Positions 42,967-53,442 of a stretch of 64,000 nt of DNA are shown here, piece after piece (the first letter of the stretch is position 1; each line of letters opens with the position of its first letter). Location: NCBI GenBank assembly GCA_003243425.1, contig QFQP01000005.1, positions 62,001 to 126,000 on the forward strand. The letters are read 5' to 3'. The position numbers were made by a program, and so were the translations under genes. Source of the stretch: Archangium gephyra. Lineage in GTDB: Bacteria > Myxococcota > Myxococcia > Myxococcales > Myxococcaceae. The notes under the pieces are model-generated. The model was not told the origin of the DNA. It did no database searches and was given only the letters and a program-made list of their open reading frames with translations.

Positions 42967-43787
42967 ATGACCTCGAAACACACCGTGCTCATCACAGGCG
43001 CCTCGACCGGTCTCGGTCACGCCGCAGCCGTCCTCTTTCGCGACAAGGGCTGGAACGTCGTCGCCACCATGCGAACGCCGAGGCCCATCGACGGGTGCAC
43101 GGTGTTGCCGCTCGACGTGACCGACCAGGCCAGCGTGAACCGCGCGATGGCAGAGGCGCTCGCGAAGTTCGGCCGCATCGACGTCGTCATCACAACGCGG
43201 GCTACGGCCTGTTCTCGGTCTTCGAGGCCGTGAGCGACGCCAAGGTGCGCGAGCTGTTCGAGGTCAACGTCTTCGGCGTGATGAACGTGACGCGCGCGGT
43301 GCTGCCGCACTTCCGCGAGCGCAAGGCCGGTGTCTTCGTGAACGTGAGCAGCGGCGCCGGGGTGTTCGTGCTGCCGACCGCGTCACTCTACAGCGCCAGC
43401 AAGTTCGCGCTCGAGGCGTTCTCGGAGGGCCTCGCGTGGGAGGTGGGCACCTTCGGGGTGAAGGTGAAGCTCATCGAGCCCGGCGGCGTGGCGACGTCGT
43501 TCAACGAGCGCGCGGGAAGGGAAGGCGCGGCGTCGTCGGTGGTGCCCGGCTACGAGGCGTTCTTCGCGCAGGCCGGCGCGATGTTCGGAAAGCTGCAGGC
43601 GAACGCGAACGCCGATGCGTCGGCGACCGACGAGAAGGTCGCGCAGGTGATGTTCGACGCGGCGACCGACGGCAGCGAGCAGCTCCGCTACGTGGCCACC
43701 GAGGCCATCAAGCAGAAGGTCGCGCTGCGCCGCTCCGGGGGCGAAGACGCGTACGTGAAGCACATGCGCGCGCTCCTCGCCGGGTGA
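42967..43787 (+). pseudogene. Short-chain dehydrogenase with a one-base deletion
   Basis: The first part (from ATG 42967) has the cofactor motif T-G-A-S-T-G-L-G-H and D-V-T-D near residue 58 and runs to I-D-V-V-I. Here N-N-A-G is expected, but the DNA at 43189-43199 lacks one A (ATCACAACG where ATCAACAACG is needed). The +1-shifted frame then continues perfectly with A-G-Y-G-L-F, S-S-G-A-G, the catalytic Y-S-A-S-K and a full C-terminus to 43787. Total length is two bases over a multiple of three, as a one-base loss predicts. Otherwise it would be a normal 273-aa SDR. Either a pseudogene or a sequencing error. Confidence 0.8.
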
Positions 43788-43808
43788 GCCTCGCGACGTG
43801 TCCCCACA

Positions 43809-43836
43809 CCCTCTCCCCGTCGGGGAGAGGGCTTTT
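43809..43836 (+). terminator. Intrinsic terminator after the SDR
   Basis: CCCTCTCCCC-GTC-GGGGAGAGGG is a perfect 10-bp stem followed by CTTTT, 21 bp after the SDR stop. An outer pair, TCCCCAC at 43801-43807 and GTGGGGA at 43842-43848, extends the symmetry around it. On the opposite strand the acyl-CoA dehydrogenase ends at 43852, so it may serve both. Confidence 0.8.
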
Positions 43837-43851
43837 CGGACGTGGGGAGGA

Positions 43852-45675
43852 TCAGAACGAGTCTTCGGACACTTCCATCGCCTGCAGCGACGACTTCGAC
43901 ACGAACTGCGGCACCAGCGCGATGTTCGGCAACACTTCGCGGCAGAAGAACTTCGCCGACGCCACCTTGCCTGCGTAGAAGTTCTTCTCGCTCGAGTCGG
44001 CGCTCTTCGACTTCTCGATGGCCACCCCAGCGTGCCGCACCAGCAACCAACCGATGATGACCTCGCTCAGCGCGAACAGCATGCGGTTGCCCTGCAGACC
44101 CACGTGGTACAGCGAGTCACCGAGCTTCTCCATCAACGCGCCGAACGCCGCCTGCAGGTGACCCAGCGCTTCGCCGAGTGCCGCGCGCTCGTCCTTCAGC
44201 TCGTCGCCGCCTTCGTTGCCGCCGGCCGTCTCAGCGACGCGGCCGAGCAGGCCCTGCAACGTCGCGCCGCCGTCCTTCGCCACCTTGCGCATCAACAGGT
44301 CGAGCGCCTGAATGTGCGTCGTGCCCTCGTAGAGCGTGTCGATCTTCTGGTCGCGGATGTACTGCTCGAGCGGGTAATCGGTGAGGTAGCCCGAGCCGCC
44401 GAAGCTCTGCAGCGCGAGGTGCAGCAGCTCGTACGCCTTCTCACTGCAGTAGCCCTTGATGAGCGGCAAGAGCAGGTCGTTGAGCGCGCTGGCTTCCGCC
44501 GCCTCCGGCGCCTTGTGACCGCCCTTCAATTCCACTTCGTCCTGAATCGACGCGGCGAAGAGAATGAGCGCGCGCATGCCTTCGGCGTGGGCCTTCTGCA
44601 GCAGCAGCATGCGGCGCACGTCGGGGTGGTGAATGACGGTCACGCGCGGCGCGTTCTTGTCGCGGCCGGCCATCAGGTCGGCGCCCTGCTTGCGCTCTTT
44701 GGTGAAGGCCAGCGCGTTCAAGTAGCCGGTCGACAGCGTGGCCATCGACTTCACGCCCACCGCCATGCGCGCGTGCTCGATGACGTGGAACATCTGGCGC
44801 ATGCCGTCGTGCACGTTGCCCACCAGCCAGCCCACGCACGGCGTCGAGTCACCGAGCGTCATTTCACACGTGGCCGAGGCCTTGAGGCCCATCTTCTTCT
44901 CGAGGTTCGTGCAGAAGATGCCGTTGCGTTCACCGAGCGAGCCGTCGTCGTTCACCAGGAACTTGGGAACGATGAACATCGACAGGCCCTTGGTGCCGGG
45001 GCCCGCACCTTCGGGCCGCGCGAGCACGAGGTGAATGATGTTCTCGGTCGAGTCGAAGTCGCCGTTGGTGATGAAGCGCTTCACACCTTCGAGGTGGTAG
45101 ACGTCGTCTTTGACCTGCTTCGCCTTGGTGCGGCCAGCGCCGACGTCAGAGCCCGCGTCAGGCTCGGTGAGCACCATGGTGCCGCCCCAGCGGCGCTCGA
45201 GCATCGGCCCCACGAAGCGCTTCTTCTGCGCGTCGGTGCCGAGCTCGTCGATGATTCGCGAGAGCACGTTGCCCAGGAAGTAGAAGGCCGCGGCCGCGTT
45301 GCTGCCGACCACGAACTCGAACGCGCCCCACGCCAGCGTCGGCGGCGCGCCGAGGCCACCGAGGTGCTGCGGCAGGTCGAGCAGGTTGAGGCCGTTGTCG
45401 AAGTACGCAGCCATCGCCTTCTTCATCGCCGGCGGCAGCGTGACCGAGTGGCTCTTCGGGTCGAACACCAGCGGCACGCGGTCACCTTCGACGAAGCCGT
45501 CGGCCATCACGCCGGTGCAGATGGGCAACATCGCTTCGATGGTCTGACGCGCAGTGGCTTCGTCGAGGTCACCGAACGGCTTCTTGCCGAGCGCGGTGTC
45601 CTGAATGCGGAGGAACTCGAAGAGGTTGAAGAAGGTGTCGCGAACGTTGGGCTTGTAGTGCTGGGCAGTCGACAT
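43852..45675 (-). CDS. Long-form acyl-CoA dehydrogenase
   Basis: A 607-aa FAD enzyme of the long ACAD type with a C-terminal extension, similar to 3-methylmercaptopropionyl-CoA dehydrogenase (DmdC)-like proteins. Motifs: M-V-L-T-E-P-D-A-G-S-D-V-G near residue 168, R-F-I-T-N-G-D near 198, F-G-G-S-G-Y-L-T-D-Y-P-L-E-Q-Y-I-R-D near 420 and Y-E-G-T-T-H-I-Q-A-L-D-L with the likely catalytic Glu. It oxidises an acyl-CoA to the enoyl-CoA; the chain is not predictable. I chose ATG 45675 (M-S-T-A-Q-H-Y-K); longer starts run into unrelated sequence. No thiolase or hydratase is adjacent. Confidence 0.9.
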   Translation of the reverse strand: MSTAQHYKPNVRDTFFNLFEFLRIQDTALGKKPFGDLDEATARQTIEAMLPICTGVMADGFVEGDRVPLVFDPKSHSVTLPPAMKKAMAAYFDNGLNLLDLPQHLGGLGAPPTLAWGAFEFVVGSNAAAAFYFLGNVLSRIIDELGTDAQKKRFVGPMLERRWGGTMVLTEPDAGSDVGAGRTKAKQVKDDVYHLEGVKRFITNGDFDSTENIIHLVLARPEGAGPGTKGLSMFIVPKFLVNDDGSLGERNGIFCTNLEKKMGLKASATCEMTLGDSTPCVGWLVGNVHDGMRQMFHVIEHARMAVGVKSMATLSTGYLNALAFTKERKQGADLMAGRDKNAPRVTVIHHPDVRRMLLLQKAHAEGMRALILFAASIQDEVELKGGHKAPEAAEASALNDLLLPLIKGYCSEKAYELLHLALQSFGGSGYLTDYPLEQYIRDQKIDTLYEGTTHIQALDLLMRKVAKDGGATLQGLLGRVAETAGGNEGGDELKDERAALGEALGHLQAAFGALMEKLGDSLYHVGLQGNRMLFALSEVIIGWLLVRHAGVAIEKSKSADSSEKNFYAGKVASAKFFCREVLPNIALVPQFVSKSSLQAMEVSEDSF

Positions 45676-45829
45676 GGCGGCGGAGTGTGCGTTTCCCCGC
45701 GCGGGGCGACAAGCGTCAAGGTGCGGCGAAGACCCCCGGGCCGGCGGGTGCATCACCTGCGCGCATGGCCTCGAGGAGGCGAGGCGCATGGCAGCTGACC
45801 ACCGAACGCGCAGACGCACCCGCCGCGAA

Positions 45830-46500
45830 TCACGCGTCGCAGTCGCTGCGGTCGCTCGACAGGTCCCACGCGGGCGTCTCGAACACCAGGTGCCCTGCGG
45901 CGTTGAAGGTGCCCACCGCGCTCGTCACGCCCGCCACCTTCTTCTTGAACGACACCGTCACCGCGCGACCCTTCACCTTCCAGGTGCCGGAGGTGGTGAC
46001 GCGCTTCACGTCTTCGTCGACCAGCACCTGCGAGCACGTCAGCGTGCCGTCGGCCTTGAGGTCGAGCTGCACCGTGTGGCCGTAGGCCCCTTGCGGTGGG
46101 CTCAGGAACGCGAGCGCAATCAGCAGCGCCTTCACGTCGGCGTCGTTCGCCGGGTCACGCTTCAGCAACCGCTGGTAGCCGAGCGAGTCGCGCACCGAGT
46201 CGAAGTCGGCGTCTCGCTGCATGCGCGCGCGGCGCCGTTCATCGAGCGCCACCGCCTTCGCCAGATGCTCGACGATGGTCGACTGGTACGCATCGAACTC
46301 GCAGGTCTTGCCGCGCTTGCGCAACAACCCCAGCGTCGCCGCGAAGTTGTACTGCGCCAGCGCGTGGCGCTCGTCGGCGGCGATGGCGTCACGGAACCTG
46401 GCGAGCGCCTCGCCGTACTTCCCCTGCTGGTAGAGCCGAAACCCTTCGGTGTTCAGCTCCGGCGCACCGCTCAGCACCAGCGCCAGCAGCGCGACGTTCA

Positions 46501-46501
<1 letters not shown>
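45830..46501 (-). CDS. Secreted or anchored TPR-like protein
   Basis: A 223-aa protein. The start is hydrophobic (M-N-V-A-L-L-A-L-V-L-S-G-A-P), followed by a TPR pair (F-R-L-Y-Q-Q-G-K-Y-G-E-A-L-A-R-F-R-D-A-I and A-L-A-Q-Y-N-F-A-A-T-L-G-L-L) and a beta-rich C-terminal half with S-G-T-W-K-V-K-G-R-A-V-T-V. The ATG shares a base with the MoxR stop (TGATG), so both are coupled. TPR proteins commonly accompany MoxR ATPases. Function unknown. Confidence 0.65.
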
Positions 46502-47499
<998 letters not shown>

Positions 47500-47527
47500 G
47501 GGGTGGCGGGTTTGTAATCGCCACCCC
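47500..47527 (-). promoter_or_regulatory. Perfect 9-bp hairpin abutting the MoxR start codon
   Basis: On the minus strand GGGGTGGCG, a 10-nt AT-rich loop and CGCCACCCC stand immediately before the ATG. The lower arm takes up the ribosome-site position. It is 8 bp after the stop of the 1,682-aa gene. Without a U-run it is a poor terminator; it may control MoxR translation or transcript processing. Confidence 0.5.
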
Positions 47528-47535
47528 GCGTTCCG

Positions 47536-50500
47536 TCACGGGGCGAACTGAACGACGAACGGGTTGAACTGGGAGTCTTTGCCGGCGCCCGAGTTGCGGC
47601 ACTCGAGCACGCCCTGCGTGGTGCTGTTGAAGCGCAGCGCCGAGCGGAACGAGCCCACGGTGTCGCCGTTGCCGCCGGTGGCGTCGAAGAAGTTCCCTTC
47701 ACCCATGCTCTGACCCCCGGGGCCCTGGCCGCCCACGAAGCCCACCGAGCGGTTCAACACCACCGCGGCGAAGTTGAAGTTGCTGGTCCTGGTGAGCCCA
47801 CCACCGCTGCCCGCCACGCTGACCAGCTGCTGTTGCGCGCTCGCCGCCGGCAGGCGCACCGCTTCCCAGCGGATCTGCACCGGGTCGACACCGCATTCGG
47901 TGGCCGCGTTGAACCCGCGCGCGAAGTACACCGCGCCGCCGTCGAAGCCGCCGCGCACCTGGCGCTTGCACATCTCCTGCACGCCGCCGTCGGGCCGGTC
48001 GACGCCACGCACCGAATAGAGGAGGAACGCGCGCGAGACGTCGGCGGCGGGAATGCCCGGCACCTGCGTGAAGAACACGCCCGCATCGAGCACCGCCTCG
48101 CCGCGGTCGACCTGCGCCCCGCTGATGGACACCACCTGCGCCTCGTAGTTCTTCGCGCCCGCCGACAGCACCCGCAGCGTGGTGCCATTCTCGAGGTGCA
48201 TGGTGGGGAAGTCGTCGGCCCCGTTCTCACTGCCCGTGCCGTACGTCGAGAACAGCACGAAGCTCTCGCCCGTCGGCACCGGCGCGATGGTGACGGGGAA
48301 CGAGCCGCTGCTGTCGGTCACACCGCTGGGCACGTGCTGCACGGTGATGCCGCCCGCGTCGACGCTGCGGCCGTACGAGACCACCTGGTACTCGATGAGC
48401 AGCGACTGATCTCCCGCGGGGGCCGCCCCATCACCCGCGCGGTTGCACACCACCGCCGCGTTCGTCGTCGCGTCGAGCTTGCACGCCACGTTGCTGAGGC
48501 TCGCGCTGGCATCGCCGCCGGTGGAGCTGAACAGGAGGAACGAACGAGACAGGTCGTTGCCGGGAAGCGGCGGGCTCAGCTCGCAGCGCGAGTTGGACGC
48601 GTTGTCGGCGATGTTGCAGCTGCCGCGACGCACCAGCGGGAGCGCCGTGGCGTCGGTGCTGCTGCCGGTCGACCCGCCCAGCACGTCGGTCACCGTCACC
48701 GGCACCGTCTCGGCGCCGTTCGAAGAGCGGCCACGCAGGTAGTACGTCACCGTCGACTGACCGGCCATGAACGCGCCGTTCACCGTGGCGCTGCCCGCCC
48801 CTGCGCAGTCAGGGGTCGGGTGCAGCGTCACCGAGGCGCTGGCGCTGGTGAGGATGAACGACGTTTCACCCTTCGTGACCGCGCTCCCCGAGCCGTCGAG
48901 GCGCGCGACCGTGACCGGGCGGCAGGCCGAGGCCTCCACGAAGCCCGCGTCGCTCACCGTCAGCGAACCCGGCGTGCCCACGAGGCTGAGGGTGATGGCG
49001 GGAGACACGATGCTGCCGGTCGCCGAGCGCGCGATGACCGTGCCCGCGTCGGCGCCGGTGGCCACCACGTAGTACGGCTGAGACGTGGTGGTGCCGGTGG
49101 CGATGCTGGCGGGCACCGCAGCGGTGCACTGCGCGTCACTGAAGAACTGGGCGCCGAGGTTCGCGTCGGCCAGCGGGCCCTGCAACGCGAGCGTCGAGGT
49201 GGGAGCCACCACGTTGCCGAAGGTGTCTTCGGTGCGCACCGGCCCCAGGCGCGTGCACTCGAAGCGGTTGACGGTGGCGGGCGTCGCTTCGGTCCAGCCG
49301 AGGCGCGCCACGTCACGCGGCGTCACCACCCAGCCCTGCGAAGCCGTCGAGGTGACGGGCGAGGCCGTCCTGGCGATGAGCGCCAGCGGCGGGCCGGGCG
49401 GCGTGGCGCGGATGCTGCGGAACCGGAAGCTGGCCACGGGCGCGCCGGCGGTGAGCTCCACCGAGCTGATGCCCGTGTTGCAGCCGATGTCGCTGAAGAG
49501 CACCGGGCCGCCGCTCTGGCCGACACCGCCGTCGGTCGAGAGGCTCACGCTGACGGTGCCGGCAGGCTGCACGCGGTTCTCGAATTCGTCGCGCAGGTCG
49601 ACGCGCACGTCGCCTTCACAGGTGCCGGCCTGCGTCGAGCCCGGGGCGGTGGCGAACGCGAGGTGGTGCGCCGTCGACGGCGAGACCGCGACCGCGCGCG
49701 TGCCATTGGCGGCGTTCAAGTCGGCGCGCATCACGCCCGCGTCGGCCGAGGTGCCGCGCGCGTAGAAGGTGCTCGAGACGCCCTGGCCGTCGGGCACCAG
49801 CGCGGTGGTGATGGTGCTACCCGCGGTGCAACCGGAGGTGTTGAAGAACTGCACGAGGTTCATCGACGTCAGCGCCGGCGTTTCGTTGCCCTGGGTGACG
49901 AGGTTGTCCCACGCGTCGTAGCGGGTGACGGTGAGCGCCGGTGAACAGGCCCCGGCGGTGAGCGCCAGCGGCGTGCCTGCGCTGGCCCACTCGTAGCGCG
50001 TAGTGACGTTGGGCTGCACGGTGAGCGCGACCTGCGGGTTGGTGCCGCCGAGCGCGTCGATGACCACGTTCTGCGGAACCGCGGCGATGGGGCGCACCGA
50101 GAACGTCGCGGTGTTCTGACCCGCGTTCATCGTCGCGCCGGCGTCCACCGCGCCCATGCAGTTGCCCTGCGCGAACACGTACGTGCGGGCCCCGGCGGTC
50201 ACCGGGAAGCTGGTGGTGGTGGTGACCGGCGTGGGGTTGAGCTGCCCGTCGCGGCGCTCGAGCGCGATGTTCACGCACTCACCCGCGCGCACGTTGGGCG
50301 TCGCGGTGCTGGCCGACAGCTGCGGCATGCCGGGGTTCACCGTGAGCCGCGCGTTGGCGCTCAGCGCGCCCACGTTGACGGTCATCGGGTACACGCCGGC
50401 GGTGTTCGAGCCCACGAAGAAGTCGAAGGTCGACTGGTTGGCCGGCGCGAGCGCCATGCCGCCACCACAGGCGCCGGTCGGCGAGACGGTGAGCGTGCCC

Positions 50501-52584
50501 GGCATCACCGTCACCTGACGGTCGTTGGTGTAGCCGGTGGCGTTGTCCCACGTGTCGAAGAACGAGCCGGTGAACTGCGTGCAGCTGGCCGCGGTGGTCA
50601 CGCCGGCGTCGGGGTTCACGAAGAACTTCGTGGGCGCCGCGGGGGTGATGACGTTGCCCGAGACACCGCCGTCGACGGGGTAGGTGGCGTTGGTGCCCGT
50701 GAAGGCGAACGCCGGCCGCGCGCGCGTGCCCGAGAAATACACGCGCACGTCGGGTGCCCCGCCGGGAACAAAGACGTCGGCGCGGCCATTGGCAGGCGGG
50801 CAGCCGGAGGTGGTGAAGAAGCGCAGGTCGCCGCCGGGAAGCGAGGCGTTGACGTCGATGGTGACGCCGCCATCGGGCGCCAGCGTGGGGTTGCCGGCCA
50901 CGTCGCGCGCGACGAACGACATCGGCGTCACGCTGCAGCCATTGGCGGTGATGGTCTGCCCCGGGCCCGAGAGGTCGAAGTACGTGAGCGCGCCCACGCC
51001 GACGCTGACGTTGAGCCAGTCGGTCATCAACACGCCGGGAATGTTGGTGGTCACGCGCGCGCGGCCGGTGCGGCTCAAGGTGCCCCGGGTGGGAATGAAG
51101 CGCTGCGACTGACCGGCCGTGAACTCGACGGTGCTGGTGGCCGGCGGCAGACAGTCGACGGCGCTGTGGAAGGTCACGCCTTCGATGGTCGACTCCTGCT
51201 CGACGGTGAGCGTGCTGTTGGCGGGCGCGGGCGCGGCGTTGCCGAAGGCATCGACCAGCTCCACGCCGAAGCCGCCGTTCGAACAGACCTGCGGCGTGAG
51301 CACGAGGAACGCGTTGAGCAGCTGCAGCTTGTTGGGTGCCGCCGGCGTGACGGTCACGTTCTGCGTGGCGCTGATGGCGCCGCGCACCGCGGTGACCTCG
51401 TAGGTGCCCGCGCGGGTGTTCGACACGCGCAGCGACGCGTTGCCGACGCCCGAGGGGAAGTTGAGCGTGGGCGCCACGGTGCCGCACATGCCGTCGCTGA
51501 AGAGCAGGTCGGCGACGGTGGCGGCGCCCAGCTTCGCCGAGAGGTTGAAGACGATGGCGTCGTCGTCGGCGTCGGTGTGGCGATTCATCGAGTCGAACAG
51601 CTCGAAGTCGATGGTCTGCGTGCTGCACGAGCCCGCGGTCACCGTGCGCTCCGGCGAGGTGATGACGATCTTCGCGACCGGCAAGGCCTTGACCTTGAGC
51701 TGCACCGTGGCTGGCGTGGGCACGCGGTCAGCGGTGGCGGTGACGGTCACCAGGCCACGCACCGCGCCGTCGGCCTTCGCGTAGAACGAGAACTGACTGG
51801 CGCCGTAGGCGATGGTGAAGTCCGTCGAGGTGTCGTTGCACGTGGGGTGGAACGTGAGGCCCGGCACCGACGACGCCACGTTGACGGTGGTGTTGCGAAT
51901 GGCGGTGCGCACGCCGTCGGCGTTGCGCAGCTCGGCGACGAAGGGCCCGATGCAGGTATGGCGCGACATCTCGAGCGCGGGCATCGAGGTGATGACCAGC
52001 CGCGTGGGCGGGTTGGCGCAGACGCTGGCGGTGGTGCACTCCGAGTCGTCACAGCCGATGAAGCCGTCACAGTCGGTGTCCTTCTGCACGGCGCAGACCT
52101 GCGTGCCCCCGGGGAAAATGGTGCGGTCGCTGTCGTCACAGTCGGGCCCGCCCTTGTTGGCGTCGACCCAGCCGTCGCGATCTCCGTCGAGCGCAGAGTT
52201 GGGCGGCCCGAGCTCGATGGCCACGGTGCTGAAGCCGCGCTCGGGGAACGACGCCTGCACGACGTCGCTCTGCGCGTTCAGCTTGAGCGTGCTCTCGTCG
52301 TCACACCGGCCCTGCAGGCCCTGCACGCGGAGCCCCACGTCTCGGGGAAATTCTTTGCCGCGACGAATGGCGATGACCGCGGTGTCGTCTTGCGGCCGCG
52401 CGAAGACCGACTGCCCGAGCACCGCGTTCTTCTCGTCGAGCACCTGAATGCGCAGACAGTCGGCGCGCACGCGCACGCCACCGACGTCTTTGACGACGAC
52501 GTCCACCCGAAGCGCCGAGTCAGGCTCGACGCACGACGCGAACACCACGACCGACAACAACGGCAGGACACGAAGACGAAGCAT
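47536..52584 (-). CDS. 1,682-aa Ig-like repeat lipoprotein with an Asp-rich metal-binding motif
   Basis: A giant surface lipoprotein. Signal with V-F-A-S-C (Cys 18), a beta domain (about 25-130), then an Asp/Cys-rich block (about 134-190) with D-G-D-R-D-G-W and D-T-D-C-D-G-F-I-G-C-D-D, as in MopE-type/thrombospondin-3-like calcium-binding motifs. From about 190 to 1,300 there are around ten Ig-like repeats of 100-130 residues. Most have an A-G-x-C near the start and a second Cys in F-F-x-x-x-G-C, so each may hold a disulfide. The C-terminal 350 residues form a different beta-rich region. Probably an adhesin or stalk. Start ATG 52584. Next downstream is MoxR, 36 bp away. Confidence 0.8.
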   Translation of the reverse strand: MLRLRVLPLLSVVVFASCVEPDSALRVDVVVKDVGGVRVRADCLRIQVLDEKNAVLGQSVFARPQDDTAVIAIRRGKEFPRDVGLRVQGLQGRCDDESTLKLNAQSDVVQASFPERGFSTVAIELGPPNSALDGDRDGWVDANKGGPDCDDSDRTIFPGGTQVCAVQKDTDCDGFIGCDDSECTTASVCANPPTRLVITSMPALEMSRHTCIGPFVAELRNADGVRTAIRNTTVNVASSVPGLTFHPTCNDTSTDFTIAYGASQFSFYAKADGAVRGLVTVTATADRVPTPATVQLKVKALPVAKIVITSPERTVTAGSCSTQTIDFELFDSMNRHTDADDDAIVFNLSAKLGAATVADLLFSDGMCGTVAPTLNFPSGVGNASLRVSNTRAGTYEVTAVRGAISATQNVTVTPAAPNKLQLLNAFLVLTPQVCSNGGFGVELVDAFGNAAPAPANSTLTVEQESTIEGVTFHSAVDCLPPATSTVEFTAGQSQRFIPTRGTLSRTGRARVTTNIPGVLMTDWLNVSVGVGALTYFDLSGPGQTITANGCSVTPMSFVARDVAGNPTLAPDGGVTIDVNASLPGGDLRFFTTSGCPPANGRADVFVPGGAPDVRVYFSGTRARPAFAFTGTNATYPVDGGVSGNVITPAAPTKFFVNPDAGVTTAASCTQFTGSFFDTWDNATGYTNDRQVTVMPGTLTVSPTGACGGGMALAPANQSTFDFFVGSNTAGVYPMTVNVGALSANARLTVNPGMPQLSASTATPNVRAGECVNIALERRDGQLNPTPVTTTTSFPVTAGARTYVFAQGNCMGAVDAGATMNAGQNTATFSVRPIAAVPQNVVIDALGGTNPQVALTVQPNVTTRYEWASAGTPLALTAGACSPALTVTRYDAWDNLVTQGNETPALTSMNLVQFFNTSGCTAGSTITTALVPDGQGVSSTFYARGTSADAGVMRADLNAANGTRAVAVSPSTAHHLAFATAPGSTQAGTCEGDVRVDLRDEFENRVQPAGTVSVSLSTDGGVGQSGGPVLFSDIGCNTGISSVELTAGAPVASFRFRSIRATPPGPPLALIARTASPVTSTASQGWVVTPRDVARLGWTEATPATVNRFECTRLGPVRTEDTFGNVVAPTSTLALQGPLADANLGAQFFSDAQCTAAVPASIATGTTTSQPYYVVATGADAGTVIARSATGSIVSPAITLSLVGTPGSLTVSDAGFVEASACRPVTVARLDGSGSAVTKGETSFILTSASASVTLHPTPDCAGAGSATVNGAFMAGQSTVTYYLRGRSSNGAETVPVTVTDVLGGSTGSSTDATALPLVRRGSCNIADNASNSRCELSPPLPGNDLSRSFLLFSSTGGDASASLSNVACKLDATTNAAVVCNRAGDGAAPAGDQSLLIEYQVVSYGRSVDAGGITVQHVPSGVTDSSGSFPVTIAPVPTGESFVLFSTYGTGSENGADDFPTMHLENGTTLRVLSAGAKNYEAQVVSISGAQVDRGEAVLDAGVFFTQVPGIPAADVSRAFLLYSVRGVDRPDGGVQEMCKRQVRGGFDGGAVYFARGFNAATECGVDPVQIRWEAVRLPAASAQQQLVSVAGSGGGLTRTSNFNFAAVVLNRSVGFVGGQGPGGQSMGEGNFFDATGGNGDTVGSFRSALRFNSTTQGVLECRNSGAGKDSQFNPFVVQFAP

Positions 52585-52659
52585 TTTGAAGATCCACCCT
52601 GGCGACGCTCCCGTTCCCCGGCACTTCGGAAAGGAGCGCGTGAGGCGACGGAAGGTAGC

Positions 52660-53442
52660 ATGTTGGTTTCGCTGATGTTCTTCGTCCTCTCGAAGCTGCT
52701 CGATGTGTTCGTCGACCCGTTGTGGTGGTGCCTCGCGTGCTTTGCCGTCGGGCTGGTTTTGACGCGAACGGAGCGGCGTCGGCGCGTGGGACTTCGCGTC
52801 ATCGTGGCGGGGCTGGTGGTGCTGCTGCTGGCGTCGCTGCCGGCGGTTTCGAACCGGCTCTGGCGTTCGTTGGAAAGTGACGCCGAGAACACCCTGAGGC
52901 CCGACGTCACCTACGACGCGGTGGTGCTGCTCGGCGGCGTGTCGTCGCCGTTGGGGAGTTCTCCCGGCGAAACCGGGTGGAACGAGAGCTTCGAGCGGGT
53001 GCTGGCGACGCGAGCGCTGCTGCTGTCGGGGCGCGCGAAGGTGGCGGTGTTGAGCGGCGGCGCGCTGGGCGGGCCGTTGAAGACGGAGGCGGAGAACCTC
53101 GCGGAGGTTCTGAAGTCACTGGGCGTGCCCGAAGAGCAGCTCGTCATCGAGATGAAGGCCAACAACACGCGCGAGAACGCGGTGCTGACCAAGCCGGTGC
53201 TCGAAGCGCTCGGCGCCAGGCAGGTGGTGATCGTCACCAGCGCGTTTCACATGCGGCGGGCGGTGGGCTGCTTTCGCGCGGTGGGCCTCGAGGTGGACAC
53301 GCTGCCGGTCGATTGGCGGCTGCGCGAAGCCGGGGCTGATCCACACCTGGCGCCACGAAGCGAGTACCTGGCGCAGACGGCCCGCGCGCTGCGCGAGTGG
53401 CTGGGTCGCGCGGTGTATGCCGCGCTCGGCTACTCACGGTGA
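52660..53442 (+). CDS. YdcF/ElyC-like (DUF218) protein
   Basis: A 260-aa protein with two N-terminal membrane helices (about 3-30 and 41-60) and a DUF218 domain: D-A-V-V-L-L-G-G near 84, V-A-V-L-S-G-G near 123, E-A-E-N-L-A-E-V-L near 137, E-M-K-A-N-N-T-R-E-N-A near 155, and V-I-V-T-S-A-F-H-M-R-R-A near 182. This is the ElyC/SanA/YdcF family, linked to envelope biogenesis and peptidoglycan precursor use in E. coli. Start ATG 52660 with GGAAGG upstream. Divergent from the giant lipoprotein, convergent with the foldase (9-base overlap). Confidence 0.85.
   Translation: MLVSLMFFVLSKLLDVFVDPLWWCLACFAVGLVLTRTERRRRVGLRVIVAGLVVLLLASLPAVSNRLWRSLESDAENTLRPDVTYDAVVLLGGVSSPLGSSPGETGWNESFERVLATRALLLSGRAKVAVLSGGALGGPLKTEAENLAEVLKSLGVPEEQLVIEMKANNTRENAVLTKPVLEALGARQVVIVTSAFHMRRAVGCFRAVGLEVDTLPVDWRLREAGADPHLAPRSEYLAQTARALREWLGRAVYAALGYSR

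Noticed and set aside
43798..45798. 666-aa plus-strand frame opposite the acyl-CoA dehydrogenase
   Set aside because: Shadow of the enzyme gene; composition typical of high-GC antisense frames.
47833..49944. 703-aa plus-strand frame opposite the Ig-like gene
   Set aside because: Arg/Ala/His-rich shadow without motifs. The minus-strand frame has clear repeats and a lipobox.
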